DNA of 64,000 nt, taken from contig CABIKM010000015.1 of the NCBI GenBank assembly GCA_902196205.1, positions 1 through 64,000 of the forward strand. The letters run 5' to 3'. Positions 42,928 through 52,758 of this stretch are shown one piece after another. Under the pieces are notes generated by a model that did no database searches, was not told the DNA's origin, and saw only the letters and a program-made list of their open reading frames with translations. This DNA is from Candidatus Methylomirabilis lanthanidiphila (GTDB taxonomy: Bacteria; Methylomirabilota; Methylomirabilia; Methylomirabilales; Methylomirabilaceae). The position numbers were made by a program, and so were the translations under genes. The first letter of the stretch is position 1. Every line of letters begins with the position of its first letter.

Positions 42928-43566
42928 GGGACCGGTTCGACTTCACGGCCGCCGTGGCGAATTCCTGGAAGCCGCAAATGTTGCTGAACATCGTCAATTT
43001 GCGCTATACTGATACCCCGATCTTCGTAGACGTCGGGCAGATCGTTGCCGCCTACCAGGTGCAGGTGGCAGGCTCGGCAGCCGGCACGATCATTCCCGGC
43101 GGGGGTGCCGCCAACCCGAGTTTCTTCAGTCTCGGGACCGCCGGCAGCTTCATGGATCGTCCGACCATCACCCATACGCCGTTGACCGGCTCGGCGTTCC
43201 TCAGGACGCTGATGACGCCGATTCCGCCGGTGCGGCTGTTCGAACTGATCGACGCGGGCTATGCGGCGGATCTCCTCGTCCTGGTCGCGATACAGGAGAT
43301 CACCGGAGGAACATGTGTGGGGCGGTCGAGCTTTTCAGGCTCCGGCCTCGTCGCCGGACGCCCCGCCGCCTGTCATTCGCATCGGGAGCGGTACGTCCCG
43401 CCCGGATGGTCCGTTTGTCGCCGTTCTCTACCGTAACCTCTGGCACTGGATCGACGACCATGATCTCCGGTCCAAAGGAGTGTTCACGTTCCTGCTGGTC
43501 CTGATGACACTGGCGGAGACGGGCGAGAAATCGCCGCCTCCGCAGCTCACGATCCAGACCAATTGA
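42928..43566 (+). pseudogene. Patchwork pseudogene, patches D/E: 27.8 kb lipoprotein gene with internal deletion
   Basis: 42,928-43,308 aligns gap-free to 27,929-28,309 ([39 protein letters not shown]). Then 43,307-43,566 aligns gap-free to 28,661-28,920, including the stop codon ([33 protein letters not shown]). The missing 353 bases shift the frame, so no full product is possible. The deletion join lies at GGAGGAACATG, where both sides share GGAG/GAGG. Acetate kinase starts 58 bases later. Confidence 0.85.
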
Positions 43567-43624
43567 GCACGTTTGTGTGAGGCAAGGCGGAACGCGCCAC
43601 CTGCAGGCAGGAGGCTGACGCGCC

Positions 43625-44809
43625 ATGGCCGACGCGATCCTGGTCATTAACGCGGGCTCCTCGAGCATCAAGTTCTCGGTGTACGTCGCGGGCCACGGCG
43701 ATGTCGCGCTGCACGTCCAGGGACAGGTCGAAGGGCTGTTTACCGCGCCGCGCTTCACGGCAAAGAACGGCGCCGGCGCAGTCGTAAGCGAACGGTTCTG
43801 GGGCAATGGCATCACGCTGGGGCACGACGGCGCGCTTAACTACTTAGCGGCATTCCTTCGCCAGGGGGCCTCGGAACTGCGACTCGTCGGCGTCGGCCAC
43901 CGCGTCGTCCACGGCGGGCCCGGGCACACCCGGCCGGTCCGCCTCGATCGCCAGGTGCTGGCGGGACTGGAGACGCTCATCCCGCTCGCCCCCCTGCACC
44001 AGCCGCACAACCTGACTCCGATCCGAATCTTGATGGAGCGTCGATCGGACGTCGCGCAAGTGGCATGCTTCGATACCTCCTTTCATCGAACCAACCCCCC
44101 GGTCGCACAATTGTACGCCCTGCCGCAGGCGCTGACCGACGCCGGCGTTCGGCGCTATGGCTTTCACGGTCTGTCGTATGAGTATATCGCCTCGGTCCTG
44201 CCGCAGTTCGACGCCCGCGCGGCGGCGGGGAAGACGATTGTGTTGCACCTGGGCAGTGGCGCCAGCATGTGCGCGCTGGAGGCTGGCAGGAGCGTTGCGA
44301 GCACGATGGGGTTCACTGCGGTGGAAGGCTTGCCGATGGGCACGCGCTCGGGCTCGCTGGACCCCGGCCTGATGCTGTATCTCATGGACGTGCACAAGAT
44401 GGACGCGCGCGCCATCGAGCATCTCATCTACAGGGAGTCCGGCCTGCTCGGGGTTTCTGGAATCTCCAGCGACATGCGCGCGCTGCTTGCGAGCGAGGAT
44501 GCGCGCGCCAAGCTCGCCATCGATCTCTTCGTCTATCGCATCGGGCGCGAGCTGGGCTCGCTGGCCGCGGCGCTGGGCGGGCTCGATGCCGTCGTCTTCA
44601 CGGCGGGTATCGGCGAGCGCGCCGCCCCTATTCGCGAGCGGGTCTGTCGTGATGCGGCGTGGCTGGGGGTGGATCTGGACCCCGAAGCGAACGCGGCCGG
44701 CGGGCCGCTCATCAGCACGCCGAATGCACGTGTGGCGGTCTGGGTGATACCGACCAACGAGGAATTGATGATCGCGCGCCATACGCGCCGCCTTCTCAAC
44801 GACTTGTAG
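43625..44809 (+). CDS. ackA: Acetate kinase
   Basis: 394 residues, SD AGGAGG. Acetyl phosphate + ADP gives acetate + ATP. Hallmarks: AILVINAGSSSIKFSVY at the N-terminus, VGHRVVHGG, ACFDTSFHRTNPP, RRYGFHGLSYEYI, IVLHLGSGASM, MGTRSGSLDPG and the C-terminal FTAGIGERAAPIRE. Length and motifs are normal. It sits next to a ruined glycogen phosphorylase and upstream of phosphoketolase. Together AckA and phosphoketolase turn fructose-6-P or xylulose-5-P into acetate with ATP gain. Confidence 0.92.
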   Translation: MADAILVINAGSSSIKFSVYVAGHGDVALHVQGQVEGLFTAPRFTAKNGAGAVVSERFWGNGITLGHDGALNYLAAFLRQGASELRLVGVGHRVVHGGPGHTRPVRLDRQVLAGLETLIPLAPLHQPHNLTPIRILMERRSDVAQVACFDTSFHRTNPPVAQLYALPQALTDAGVRRYGFHGLSYEYIASVLPQFDARAAAGKTIVLHLGSGASMCALEAGRSVASTMGFTAVEGLPMGTRSGSLDPGLMLYLMDVHKMDARAIEHLIYRESGLLGVSGISSDMRALLASEDARAKLAIDLFVYRIGRELGSLAAALGGLDAVVFTAGIGERAAPIRERVCRDAAWLGVDLDPEANAAGGPLISTPNARVAVWVIPTNEELMIARHTRRLLNDL

Positions 44810-44823
44810 GAGGATCGGCAACA

Positions 44824-45919
44824 ATGGAGAGGGAGACACGCTCGACACGCACACAAACGTCCTCACCAACCGTCGCCGCAATGCGGGCTGCGGCGGATGC
44901 GCGGACCGGCATGCAGGCCGCCGACCTGCGGCAGGCCGTCATCGATCACTTGCGCTACTCTGTCGGGCGTTTAGAGGCGATCGGTCCGCGCGACCATTAC
45001 CGGGCGCTTGCGCTTGCAGTGCGCGACCGCATGCAGCACCGCTGGATGAACACCGGTCAAACCTATTTCGGTGTGCCTCCAAAGCTGGTCTGTTATCTTT
45101 CGGCGGAATTCCTGATGGGGCCGCATTTGGGCAATAACCTGCTGAATCTTGGCATCGAACAGGCGGCGCGTACTGCGCTGGCTGACCTCGGCCAGGACCT
45201 CGATACCGTCCTGGCATGCGAGGAGGAGCCGGGGTTGGGCAATGGCGGCCTGGGGAGGCTCGCCGCCTGTTATAAGATACTCTATTCCAATAACGAGTCG
45301 GAGATCGGCAAGCAGCTGCGGCTGGGCCAGCAGTATTTCTTCGTCTCCTGCTCCCTTCACAATATGTTGCACATACTCGATCTGGCCGGCTGCCGATCCG
45401 TCCGAGCAAATATCCACTGCCGGTAAAGAGGCGTCGGGCACCGACAATATGAAGTTCTTGCTCAACGGAGCGCTCACCATCGGCACGCTGGACGGTGCCA
45501 ATGTCGAGATCCGCGAAGAGGCCGGCGCGGACAATTTCTTCCTGTTCGGGCTCACGGCCGAGGAGGTCGAGCGCGTCAGGCGCGAAGGCTACCGGCCAGC
45601 GTGCTCTATTGAAGGGAACGACGAGCTGCGCGCGGTGCTCGAACTCATCGGGAGCGGTCACTTCTCGCGCGGCGATACCGAGGTGTTCCGCCCCCTCATC
45701 GAGAACCTGACCCAGTCCGATCCGTTTCTGGTCCTGGCCGACTACGCCGCCTATGTGGCTTGTCAGGAACAGGTGGGTTCGGCGTGGCGGGATGAAGATC
45801 GATGGACACGTATGTCGATTCTGAACACCGCGCGCAGCGGCAAGTTCTCATCCGACCGCGCCATTGTCGAATATTGCGATGAGATCTGGAACGTGCAGCC
45901 GGTGACGGTAAAGCTGTAA
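44824..45919 (+). pseudogene. glgP: Glycogen/starch phosphorylase gene collapsed by two internal deletions and a frameshift
   Basis: Three parts remain. 44,824-45,273 encodes the N-terminus (NTGQTYFGVPPKLVCYLSAE, GNGGLGRLAACY). It jumps, at ~45,274, to LYSNNESEIGKQLRLGQQYF plus FVSCSLHNML from further on. At ~45,385 it jumps again, with a frame change, to AADPSEQISTAGKEASGTDN-M-K, the segment carrying the pyridoxal-phosphate lysine, and then runs to the natural C-terminus (YCDEIWNVQPVTVKL). Phosphorylases are ~800 residues; about half is missing here, including the glycan site. It lies in operon order after ackA with a good SD (GTAGGAGG), so the functional ancestor was part of the cluster. 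Confidence 0.85.
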
Positions 45920-45962
45920 GGCGCAACGCCACGGCCCGATGCACTACAGGCAAGAGATAAAG

Positions 45963-46097
45963 ATGACGGCTAATAGGACCACCAAAGGTATGAGCGCGCC
46001 CCTCGGCGCCACTATCCATCCAGGCGGCGTCAACTTCAGGATGTTGCTCATGGGCGTCGAGGTACGCCGTACCCAGCGGGGCAACAACAACGCCTAA
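45963..46097 (+). pseudogene. 5' relic of a glycogen debranching enzyme (GlgX/isoamylase) gene
   Basis: ATG 45963 opens [20 protein letters not shown] then GGVNFR, the start of the N-terminal CBM48-like domain of GlgX/TreX-type proteins (PLGAT-x-x-GGVNFS). After 18-20 matching residues the frame runs into [18 protein letters not shown] and stops, with no resemblance to debranching enzymes. The next gene, phosphoketolase, starts 10 bases later. This is the third collapsed carbohydrate gene in 4 kb. Confidence 0.6.
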
Positions 46098-46107
46098 GGA
46101 GGCTGCC

Positions 46108-48474
46108 ATGGACAATCCATTGACCGATCATGAGCTGGCACTGATGAATGCGTATTGGAGGGCCTGTAATTACCTTTCGGTAGGCATGATCTATCTCAAG
46201 GATAACCCGCTGCTCAAGGAGCCCGTGAAGACCGAACATGTGAAACACCGGCTGCTCGGGCACTGGGGCGCGAGCCCGGCGCTGTCCTTTGTGTGGGCGC
46301 ACCTGAACCGGATGATCGTCAAATACGACCTCAACGTGATTTTCGTGGCCGGACCGGGCCACGGCGCGCCCGGGGTACTGGGACCGGCCTATCTCGAAGG
46401 CACCTACTCCGAGATCTATCCGGACAAGGGTGAAGACGCGGAGGGAATGCAGAAGTTCTTCAAACAGTTCTCGTTCCCCGGCCATATCGGGAGTCACGTC
46501 ACTCCGGAAACTCCCGGCTCCATTCACGAGGGCGGCGAGCTCGGCTACAGTCTCTCGCACGCGTACGGCATGGCGCTCGATAATCCCGATCTCATCGTCG
46601 CCTGCGTGGTGGGTGACGGCGAGGCGGAGACCGGGCCGCTCGCCACCGCGTGGCATTCCAACAAGTTCATTAACCCCGTGCGCGACGGCGCGGTGCTGCC
46701 GATCCTGAACCTGAACGGCTACAAGATCGCCAACCCCACCATCCTTTCACGTATCAGCCACGAGGAACTGGAAGCGTTGTTTGTCGGCTACGGCTACACG
46801 CCCTATTTTGTGGAAGGGAGCGACCCGGCGCAGATGCATCAAAAGATGGCGGCCACGTTGGAAGCAACCATCGGTGAGATCCGCGCCCTGCAGAAAACTG
46901 CGCGGGAATCGAATAACCCTCTCAGGCCCCGCTGGCCGATGATCGTGCTGCGTTCCCCAAAGGGTTGGACCGGGCCGAAGGAGATTAAAGGACACAAGGT
47001 CGAGGCCTTCTGGCGCTCGCACCAGGTACCCTTTGCCGACGTGCGCGACAATCCGGCGAACCAGAAACTCCTGGAAGACTGGATGCGGAGCTACAAGCCT
47101 GAAGAGCTGTTCGATGCGAGCGGCAAGCTCGTCCCACAGCTCAAGGCGCTGGCGCCCAAGGGAAGTCGGCGTATGAGTGCCAACCCCCATGCCAACGGCG
47201 GGCTGCTGCGCAAAGAACTCAAGCTGCCCGACTTCCGCAAATACGCTGTAGAGGTTCCTGCTCGAGGCGCCGTAGAATACGAGAACACCAAACCTCTGGG
47301 CGAGTACCTACGCGATGTGATGAGGAACAACATGACAACGTTTCGCGTCTTCGGCCCGGACGAGACCGCCTCGAACCGACTCCAGGCTATCTACGAGGTG
47401 AGCAAAAAGACCTGGATGGCGGATCTGTTGCCGGAGGACGCTGACGGCGGCGAGCTGTCTCGCGATGGGCGCGTCATGGAAATGCTTTCCGAACACACGT
47501 TAATCGGCTGGCTGGAGGGATATCTGCTTACGGGCCGTCATGGGTTGTTTCACACCTATGAAGCCTTTGCTCACGTTATCGATTCCATGTTCAACCAGCA
47601 CGCCAAGTGGCTGGACATCAGCAAGAATCATGTTCCGTGGCGGGCCTCGGTCGCGTCCGAGAACATCCTGCTGTCCTCTACGGTCTGGCGCCAGGATCAC
47701 AACGGTTTTTCCCATCAGGATCCGGGATTCATTGATCTGGTGACCAACAAGGGTCCATCGGTTACGCGTGTCTACCTGCCGCCCGATGCCAATACGCTCC
47801 TGGTCATCACGGATCAATGTCTGCGCAGCACCGACTGCATCAACGTGATTGTCGCCGATAAACAGAAGCATCTGCAATTTGCCACAATCGACGAGGCGAT
47901 CATTCATTGCGCGAAGGGCCTCGGTATCTGGAGGCGGGCGAGCACTGATGCGGGCGAGGAGCCGGATTTCGTGTTGGCCTCCTGCGGCGATGTGGTCACC
48001 ATGGAGGCGTTGGCCGCCGCAGCTATCCTGCGCGAGCGACTGCCGGATCTGAAGCTGCGCTTCGTCAACGTGGTGGACCTATTCAAGCTGCAGCCGGTAT
48101 CTGAGCATCCGCACGGGTCAACGGAGCGCGAGTTTGATAGCCTGTTCACGACGGACAAACCGATCATCTTTAACTTCCACGGCTATCCCTGGCTCATCCA
48201 CAAACTCTCGTACCGCTTCAAGGGGCACGACAACCTGCACGTGCGCGGCTACAAGGAAAAGGGCAACATCAATACTCCGCTGGAGCTGGCGATGCTGAAC
48301 GAAACCTCCCGTTTCCACCTGGTGATCGATGTAATCGATCGGGTGCCGAAGCTGCGCACGAAGGCCGCACATCTGAAGGAAGAAATGAAGAACGCCATCA
48401 TCGACAATCTGCGCTACGCCCACGAGCACGGCACCGACCGGCCGGAGATCGCCAACTGGTCCTGGCCGTACTGA
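46108..48474 (+). CDS. xfp: Xylulose-5-P/fructose-6-P phosphoketolase
   Basis: 788 residues, SD AAGGAGG. Thiamine-diphosphate enzyme that splits xylulose-5-P or fructose-6-P with phosphate to acetyl phosphate plus glyceraldehyde-3-P or erythrose-4-P. Hallmarks: [92 protein letters not shown] and the C-terminal [15 protein letters not shown]. Sequence is complete. Its product is the substrate of AckA three genes upstream, giving a phosphoketolase shunt in this locus. Confidence 0.93.
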   Translation: MDNPLTDHELALMNAYWRACNYLSVGMIYLKDNPLLKEPVKTEHVKHRLLGHWGASPALSFVWAHLNRMIVKYDLNVIFVAGPGHGAPGVLGPAYLEGTYSEIYPDKGEDAEGMQKFFKQFSFPGHIGSHVTPETPGSIHEGGELGYSLSHAYGMALDNPDLIVACVVGDGEAETGPLATAWHSNKFINPVRDGAVLPILNLNGYKIANPTILSRISHEELEALFVGYGYTPYFVEGSDPAQMHQKMAATLEATIGEIRALQKTARESNNPLRPRWPMIVLRSPKGWTGPKEIKGHKVEAFWRSHQVPFADVRDNPANQKLLEDWMRSYKPEELFDASGKLVPQLKALAPKGSRRMSANPHANGGLLRKELKLPDFRKYAVEVPARGAVEYENTKPLGEYLRDVMRNNMTTFRVFGPDETASNRLQAIYEVSKKTWMADLLPEDADGGELSRDGRVMEMLSEHTLIGWLEGYLLTGRHGLFHTYEAFAHVIDSMFNQHAKWLDISKNHVPWRASVASENILLSSTVWRQDHNGFSHQDPGFIDLVTNKGPSVTRVYLPPDANTLLVITDQCLRSTDCINVIVADKQKHLQFATIDEAIIHCAKGLGIWRRASTDAGEEPDFVLASCGDVVTMEALAAAAILRERLPDLKLRFVNVVDLFKLQPVSEHPHGSTEREFDSLFTTDKPIIFNFHGYPWLIHKLSYRFKGHDNLHVRGYKEKGNINTPLELAMLNETSRFHLVIDVIDRVPKLRTKAAHLKEEMKNAIIDNLRYAHEHGTDRPEIANWSWPY

Positions 48475-48599
48475 GGTCGCCGACAGCGCCTCATGGAAAT
48501 ATGGGGCTGGACGCATGTCCGGAGTGGAAGCAGCGTGAGCGCGCGGAACGGCGGCAGCGGCGTTGACGCATCGATGGCCACGAACAGGAGTTTCTGAAA

Positions 48600-51470
48600 A
48601 TGACAGCAATGGAGAATCGGTTGCGCGCCTTGCAGGTGTTCGGCCAGTCGGTATGGCTTGATTATATCCGCCGCAACCTGATCACCAGCGGCGAGTTGCG
48701 CCGTCTGATCAACGAAGACGGGTTGCGGGGCGTGACCTCCAATCCGGCCATCTTTGAAAAAGCCGTCTCAGGAAGTTCCGATTACAAGGAGATGCTCGCG
48801 TCCCCAGAAGCGCGGACGCTGGACGCAAAGACGCTGTATGAACAACTTGCGATCCGCGATATTCAAGACGCTGCCGATGCGCTATACCCCGTATACGAGG
48901 AGACTGCGAGGCATGATGGGTACGTGAGCCTGGAGGTCTCGCCGTTCCTTGCGCACGATACGACGGCTACGCTGGACGAAGCCAGGCGATTATGGCAAGC
49001 GGTGGGACGCCCTAACCTGATGATCAAAGTCCCGGCTACTCCAGAGGGACTTCCCGCCATCCGGCAACTCATCGGCGAGGGCATTAATATCAATGTGACG
49101 CTGCTCTTTGCGCAGGAAGTGTACGAACAGGTGGCGGAAGCGTACATTGCGGGGCTGGAGGCATGTGTCGCCCGCGGCGGTGACCCGACGCGGGTAGCCA
49201 GCGTGGCCAGTTTCTTCATCAGCCGCATTGATACTGCAATTGATACGCTCCTTGCGGCACGGTTACAGTCGACAACGAATGCAAGGGAGCAGAGCGTACT
49301 GCGCGGTCTGGCCGGCAAGGTGGCGATTGCGAACGCCAAGCTCGCCTACCAGCGGTACCAGGAACTCTTCGGCGGCCGGCGCTGGCAGGTGTTGGCCGGA
49401 CAGGGAGCGCACACACAGCGCCTGCTCTGGGCCAGTACGAGCGTAAAGAATCCCAATTTCCGCGATGTCGCCTACGTGGAGGAACTGATCGGGCCCGATA
49501 CCGTGAACACGATTCCTCCCGCGACCTTCGAAGCGTTTCGTGACCACGGGAGGCCGCGCGCCAGCCTCGCGGAAGATGTCGATTCCGCCTGCGACACAAT
49601 GGATATGCTGGCGGAAATCGGGATCTCCATGAAAGACGTGACCGACAGGTTGCTCGCTGAGGGAGTGCAACTCTTCTCGGATGCTTTCGAAAAGCTGCTG
49701 AGGGCTGTGGAGAAGCAAAGTAAGGGAGCAGGGGCGGGAAAAATCAATCGTCTGACCTACACACTGCCCGAGCCCCTGACCGCAGCGGTGAACGGTTCGT
49801 TGGCGGAGTGGCGCGCACAGGATAAGGTCGGACGACTCTGGAGCCGAGATGCGTCGCTATGGACCGGCAAGGATGAAGCGGAGTGGCTCGGCTGGCTCGG
49901 GATCACACACGACCAGTTAGCCCATATCGAGCGTCTGGCCAGCATGACAGAAGCGGTCAAGGGCGCCGGCTTTTCTCATGTTCTCCTGCTGGGCATGGGG
50001 GGGTCGAGTCTCTGCCCTGAAGTGATGAAAAGGACCTTCGGTACAATCAGCGGGCATCCCGAACTGCACGTGCTCGATTCGACCGACCCGGCTCAGGTAA
50101 AGGCGTTCGAGAACACAGTCGATCTGACGCACACCCTCTTCATCGTTTCCAGTAAATCGGGTTCCACCCTCGAACCGAACATTTTCAAACAGTATTTCTT
50201 CGACCGTGTCAGCCGGCTCATCGGTCCGAAAGAGGCCGGCCGCCATTTCATTGCGATTACCGACCCCGGCTCAATAATGCAGCAGGTGGCCGAACGCGAC
50301 GGTTTTCGGCGCGTCTTCTTCGGATGGGCGAATATCGGCGGGCGCTACTCGGCGCTCTCCGATTTCGGACTGGTTCCGGCGGCCATCATGGGAGTGGATA
50401 TCGCGAAGTTGTTGGATCGGACAGAGGAGATGGTCTGTGCCTGTATGCCGTCGGTGCCGGTAGAAGACAATCCGGGTGTCGTGCTCGGCGCCGTCCTCGG
50501 CACCGCCGCGAACGCATTCGGCCGCGACAAGGTGACGATCATTGCGTCGCCGGGCATTGCCGGTCTTGGCGCCTGGTTGGAGCAGTTACTAGCGGAGTCC
50601 ACAGGGAAAGACGGCAAGGGGTTGATTCCGATTGATCGCGAAGCGCTCAGCTGGCCGGATGTGTATGGCTCTGACCGCATATTCGTCTATCTAAGATTGT
50701 TGTCGGCGCCGGATGCGGTACAGGATGCCTCCGTTGACGCGCTGGAACACGCCGGCCACCCCGTCGTGCGCATCGGGGTGGACGATCCTTATGACCTGGG
50801 TGAGGAGTTCTTTCGCTGGGAGGTCGCAACCGCGGTGGCCGGTGCGATCCTCGGCATTCACCCCTTTGATCAGCCGGATGTGGAAGCGAGTAAGACGGCG
50901 ACTCGGAAGTTGACCGCCGAGTACGAAAAAACCGGGGCGTTGCCCGCGGAGACGCCGATTTTCACAGAAGCAGGGATCACGCTGTTCACGGATGAGAAGA
51001 ATACGGCTGCATTGAGGAAGATGACGAACGGCAATCACACGCTGGCGGGTTATATGAAGGCGCATCTGAACCGGCTCGGCGCCGGCGACTATTTTGCGCT
51101 TCTCGCGTATATAGAGATGAACAGGGCGCATGAGCGGACGTTGCAGACGATGCGCCACAATGTTCGTGATGCCAAGCGCATCGCCACCTGCCTGGAATTC
51201 GGACCGCGCTTCCTGCACTCAACGGGCCAGCTCTACAAGGGTGGGCCAAATACGGGGGTATTTCTGCAGATCACGTGCGATGATGCCGTCGATCTGCCCG
51301 TGCCGGGGCACCGATACACCTTCGGCATGGTCAAGGCGGCCCAAGCCCGGGGGGATTTCCAGGTGTTGCTGGAGCGCGACCGCCGCGTGTTGCGCGCTCA
51401 CCTGGGTCCGGATGTCGGCGGCGGCCTGGCGACGCTGCAACAAGCCATGGCGGCGGCGTTGGCGGCATAG
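48600..51470 (+). CDS. tal-pgi: Bifunctional transaldolase / glucose-6-phosphate isomerase
   Basis: 956 residues. Residues 1-~370 are a transaldolase barrel: GLRGVTSNPAIFEKAVSGSS, the Schiff-base K143 in LMIKVPATPEG, NINVTLLFAQEVYEQVAEAY. Residues ~395-956 are phosphoglucose isomerase: LLLGMGGSSLCPEV, IVSSKSGSTLEPNIF and a C-terminal sugar-isomerase half. Two enzymes of the pentose-phosphate/glycolysis junction are tethered in one chain, a known natural fusion in some bacteria. It interconverts the sugar phosphates (fructose-6-P, erythrose-4-P, sedoheptulose-7-P, glucose-6-P) around phosphoketolase. SD CAGGAG lies 11 bases before the ATG. Confidence 0.9.
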   Translation: MTAMENRLRALQVFGQSVWLDYIRRNLITSGELRRLINEDGLRGVTSNPAIFEKAVSGSSDYKEMLASPEARTLDAKTLYEQLAIRDIQDAADALYPVYEETARHDGYVSLEVSPFLAHDTTATLDEARRLWQAVGRPNLMIKVPATPEGLPAIRQLIGEGININVTLLFAQEVYEQVAEAYIAGLEACVARGGDPTRVASVASFFISRIDTAIDTLLAARLQSTTNAREQSVLRGLAGKVAIANAKLAYQRYQELFGGRRWQVLAGQGAHTQRLLWASTSVKNPNFRDVAYVEELIGPDTVNTIPPATFEAFRDHGRPRASLAEDVDSACDTMDMLAEIGISMKDVTDRLLAEGVQLFSDAFEKLLRAVEKQSKGAGAGKINRLTYTLPEPLTAAVNGSLAEWRAQDKVGRLWSRDASLWTGKDEAEWLGWLGITHDQLAHIERLASMTEAVKGAGFSHVLLLGMGGSSLCPEVMKRTFGTISGHPELHVLDSTDPAQVKAFENTVDLTHTLFIVSSKSGSTLEPNIFKQYFFDRVSRLIGPKEAGRHFIAITDPGSIMQQVAERDGFRRVFFGWANIGGRYSALSDFGLVPAAIMGVDIAKLLDRTEEMVCACMPSVPVEDNPGVVLGAVLGTAANAFGRDKVTIIASPGIAGLGAWLEQLLAESTGKDGKGLIPIDREALSWPDVYGSDRIFVYLRLLSAPDAVQDASVDALEHAGHPVVRIGVDDPYDLGEEFFRWEVATAVAGAILGIHPFDQPDVEASKTATRKLTAEYEKTGALPAETPIFTEAGITLFTDEKNTAALRKMTNGNHTLAGYMKAHLNRLGAGDYFALLAYIEMNRAHERTLQTMRHNVRDAKRIATCLEFGPRFLHSTGQLYKGGPNTGVFLQITCDDAVDLPVPGHRYTFGMVKAAQARGDFQVLLERDRRVLRAHLGPDVGGGLATLQQAMAAALAA

Positions 51471-51576
51471 ACCGACGGAGAAGCCGGAGGTCGTCTGCCA
51501 AGACAAGAGGAGCCACTCACCATGGGCCAGCACGAATCTCCCGAAACACAATCTGATCTGAAAAGGAGCGTAGAAG

Positions 51577-51886
51577 ATGGAGACAATACGTTGGAGCATG
51601 GCAAGCCGTATCCTGTCGTACCTGTTTATTGTGGTGATCATCGCGGGTGCGCATCGACCAAGATTACTGATTGCGAGAGGCGTGTGACCGGAATCGGCTC
51701 CGGGGCGTTGCATCTGAGTGTAGCGGTCGAAGGCTATCAGATGACAGCTCAAGGACTCCGCAAGCTCGGTTCCGGCACCGTGGAAGTCGGCGGCGGTACG
51801 GGGCTGGGCGCCGCTCCGCCCCTCGCCGTTCTCGTAGCCACCGGTAACCCGCTCGGCCTCATCGTCAGCAGCGGGATCAAAGTGTA
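51577..51886 (+). pseudogene. Second patchwork, first part: DUF4410 head joined to DUF4410 middle
   Basis: ATG 51577 starts a head almost identical to 42,401 onward (SRILSYLFIVV). A one-base deletion in the GGG run at the lipobox shifts the frame to GCASTKITDCERRVTG. At ~51,690 it jumps to the DUF4410 middle (IGSGALHLSVAVEGYQMTAQ, LGSGTVEVGGG, ATGNPLGLIV), corresponding to 16,480-16,670. About 280 bases of the intact gene between those points are missing. Confidence 0.75.
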
Positions 51887-52133
51887 CGAGTGGTTCGCGC
51901 CACAAAAGCCGAACGGCGAGCCGGATCCGGCGCGCGGCATCCGACAGTTCGTGGTAGGCACCGGGGGGATAGTCATCGCAAGTTTACCGGCCCGGCCGTC
52001 GCGAACAGCGAAGTACGGAACGACGATACGTACGGCGTTCTCACGCTCACCTTGTATCCGACAAGCTACAAGTGGCAGTTCATTCCGGTTGAAGGACAGA
52101 CCTTTACGGATTCGGGAACGGGACAGTGCTACC
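51886..52133 (+). pseudogene. Second patchwork, second part: metallophosphoesterase 3' fragment
   Basis: From GTACGAG, the sequence follows the 3' end of the PASTA-metallophosphoesterase gene (15,038-15,287): WFAPQKPNGEPDPARGIRQF, VVGTGG. A small indel at ~51,970 then shifts the frame, and the rest (ANSEVRNDDTYGVLTLTLYP, GQTFTDSGTGQCY) is readable only in another frame. The join is at YEWFAP versus native YERFAP, sharing TACGAG. Confidence 0.8.
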
Positions 52134-52242
52134 AGCTTGACATGATAGTAAATCGACTGGTACACTCTGTCGCGTTCGACATGGGTGCCGTTGTTTTGCT
52201 TCCACTTAGGGTACGCGCAGATACTTGGAGGGATAAGCGTCT

Positions 52243-52623
52243 GTGACAAGCCGGAGTCAACGAGTTTTTGCTCTCGCCTTTACCCTACTCGTTGTGTACA
52301 TGGGATCGCCAGTCATCCACATGACAGTTGTCGGCCCCCATGCGCATTCCCATTCGACTCATCTCGGGAACCAACCCGCCGTTCACCACTCGCACGTAAA
52401 CCTGCCTGAAGAAACGCAGGGACCTATGAGGGCTCAAGACGATACGCCTCTACCCACAAGACAACCAATTCCTCACTGCGATTTCGAGGTAAACCAAGCA
52501 GCCAATCCGCCCTCGTTTGCTTTAGATCTCCCAGGAAGCGTCGAGAAGTGCAACGCTCCGCCGACCGCCTCCCCCTCTTCCATCGCGTTAGATCCGCCTT
52601 CCCTACCTCCTCGCCAGACATAG
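52243..52623 (+). CDS. Small exported His-containing protein preceding the efflux operon
   Basis: 126 residues from GTG 52243, with GGAGGGA 9 bases upstream. The N-terminal RVFALAFTLLVVYMGSPVI is a signal or anchor helix. Behind it come HMTVVGPHAHSHSTH and HHSHV, a His cluster suited to binding metal, and a Pro-rich tail with Cys in HCDFE and KCNAP. Family unknown. Its place 135 bases before CzcC suggests a metal-binding or sensing accessory of that operon. Confidence 0.55.
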   Translation: MTSRSQRVFALAFTLLVVYMGSPVIHMTVVGPHAHSHSTHLGNQPAVHHSHVNLPEETQGPMRAQDDTPLPTRQPIPHCDFEVNQAANPPSFALDLPGSVEKCNAPPTASPSSIALDPPSLPPRQT

Positions 52624-52758
52624 TTCCCCTTTCCTTTCTTACGACTGTGTAGTTCGCAGTGGGGTGTTAGTCGAGCGAGATTGGGACTCTTTCCCCTCAC
52701 TGCGGGCGGTCAATCCCCTTACGGCATGTTGAATCAGTGCATCGTTTGAGGTGTATCT

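Noticed and set aside
45149-45919. Treating the C-terminal glycogen phosphorylase frame as a separate gene
   Set aside because: It begins out of frame inside the N-terminal fragment, has no ribosome binding site or domain start, and matches the phosphorylase C-terminus only from AADPSEQ on.
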